A stretch of 5,895 bases of DNA, taken from Auritidibacter sp. Marseille-P8566 (GTDB lineage: Bacteria > Bacteroidota > Bacteroidia > Flavobacteriales > Flavobacteriaceae). Every line of letters starts with the position of its first letter. The stretch's first letter is position 1. The notes below the pieces were generated by a model. That model searched no databases. It saw only the letters and a list, made by a program, of their open reading frames with translations, and had not been told where the DNA came from. Below are positions 5,623-5,895 of this stretch, in pieces. The position numbers and the translations under genes were made by a program. Location of the stretch: NCBI GenBank assembly GCA_943325595.2, contig CALPQA020000135.1:1-5895 (forward strand). The letters run 5' to 3'.

Positions 5623-5895
5623 ATGCGAACTCATTTTATTGCCATAGGCGGAAGCGCAATGCACAATTTAGCATTGGCATTGCATAACAAAGGATATAAA
5701 GTAACTGGTAGCGATGATGCTATTTTTGAACCTTCAAAATCAAGGTTGGAAAAAAAGGGAATCATGCCTGAAGAATTGGGTTGGTTTCCTGAGAAAATAA
5801 CTTCAGATATTGATTCGGTAATACTTGGGATGCATGCCAAAGAGGACAATCCAGAATTGTTGAAGGCACAAGAATTAGGGCTTAAAATTTATTCC
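5623..5895 (+). CDS. mpl: Mpl-type UDP-N-acetylmuramate:peptide ligase, N-terminal part (3' end outside window)
   Basis: ATG 5623 opens a frame of 91 codons running off the window. The product begins MRTHFIAIGGSAMHNLALAL, then HNKGYKVTGSDDAIFEPSKS. This is the N-terminal Rossmann-like UDP-binding domain of Mur ligases: the GGSAMHNLA glycine-rich loop (residues 9-17) and the GSD motif (29-31) after the second strand. LEKKGI and a later VILGMHAKEDNPELLKAQELG stretch continue the domain. The FEPSKSRLEKKGI spacing and the early GMHA resemble Mpl (UDP-N-acetylmuramate:L-alanyl-gamma-D-glutamyl-meso-diaminopimelate ligase) more than MurC. Mpl recycles murein tripeptide into peptidoglycan synthesis; the ATP-binding GKT and ligase domains lie beyond the window. 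No other start is plausible. MurC is the main alternative, less likely because the loop lacks the MurC-like GIGGxGM form. Confidence 0.85.
   Translation, partial: MRTHFIAIGGSAMHNLALALHNKGYKVTGSDDAIFEPSKSRLEKKGIMPEELGWFPEKITSDIDSVILGMHAKEDNPELLKAQELGLKIYS

Noticed and set aside
5631..5849. Minus-strand open frame of 72 codons at the right end
   Set aside because: It is antisense to the N-terminal domain of the Mpl-type ligase, which is the convincing coding frame.

Overview
The window reads as chromosomal DNA of a Bacteroidota bacterium, most likely a Flavobacterium or close relative. The DNA is AT-rich, start codons lack clear Shine-Dalgarno sequences, and one promoter-like TAnnTTTG element is present. 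The protein sequences (family 2 glycosyltransferase tail, MlaE/MlaF pair, mannose-1-phosphate guanylyltransferase, Mpl-type ligase) look flavobacterial. The taxon is inferred from sequence style and recalled families, not from a search.

Layout. Bases 1-336 (+) hold the C-terminal part of a glycosyltransferase. Bases 370-397 hold a degenerate array of 7-bp repeats. Bases 420-1927 (+) carry a tightly coupled two-gene MlaE/MlaF lipid-transport ABC module, with stop and start overlapping in TAATG. A bidirectional terminator (1926-1965) separates it from a convergent minus-strand cluster. Read in transcription order, that cluster is an SDR oxidoreductase (4723-4046), a four-helix-bundle protein (4015-3662), a SprT-like metalloprotease (3628-3029) and a mannose-1-phosphate guanylyltransferase (3026-1968). 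A 163-bp divergent intergenic region with a Bacteroidota-type -7 element leads to an exported TPR protein (4887-5585, +). The 5' end of an Mpl-type peptidoglycan ligase gene follows (5623 to the window edge, +).

How the genes fit together. Most are envelope-related housekeeping functions: glycan transfer, GDP-mannose supply, lipid trafficking between membranes, and peptidoglycan precursor recycling. They are not an obvious single pathway.

The most notable structure is the four-helix-bundle gene. Both its start and stop codons lie inside 7-bp-period repeat arrays, and these arrays contain a perfect 21-bp inverted repeat (3650-3670 and 4023-4043). Removing the whole block would leave the SDR and SprT-like genes about 12 bp apart in a compact operon. 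The block therefore looks like an inserted cassette, and a related array without a cassette lies upstream of mlaE. The SprT-like gene directly downstream has to start at TTG, because the array places an in-frame stop just upstream and no ATG is available.
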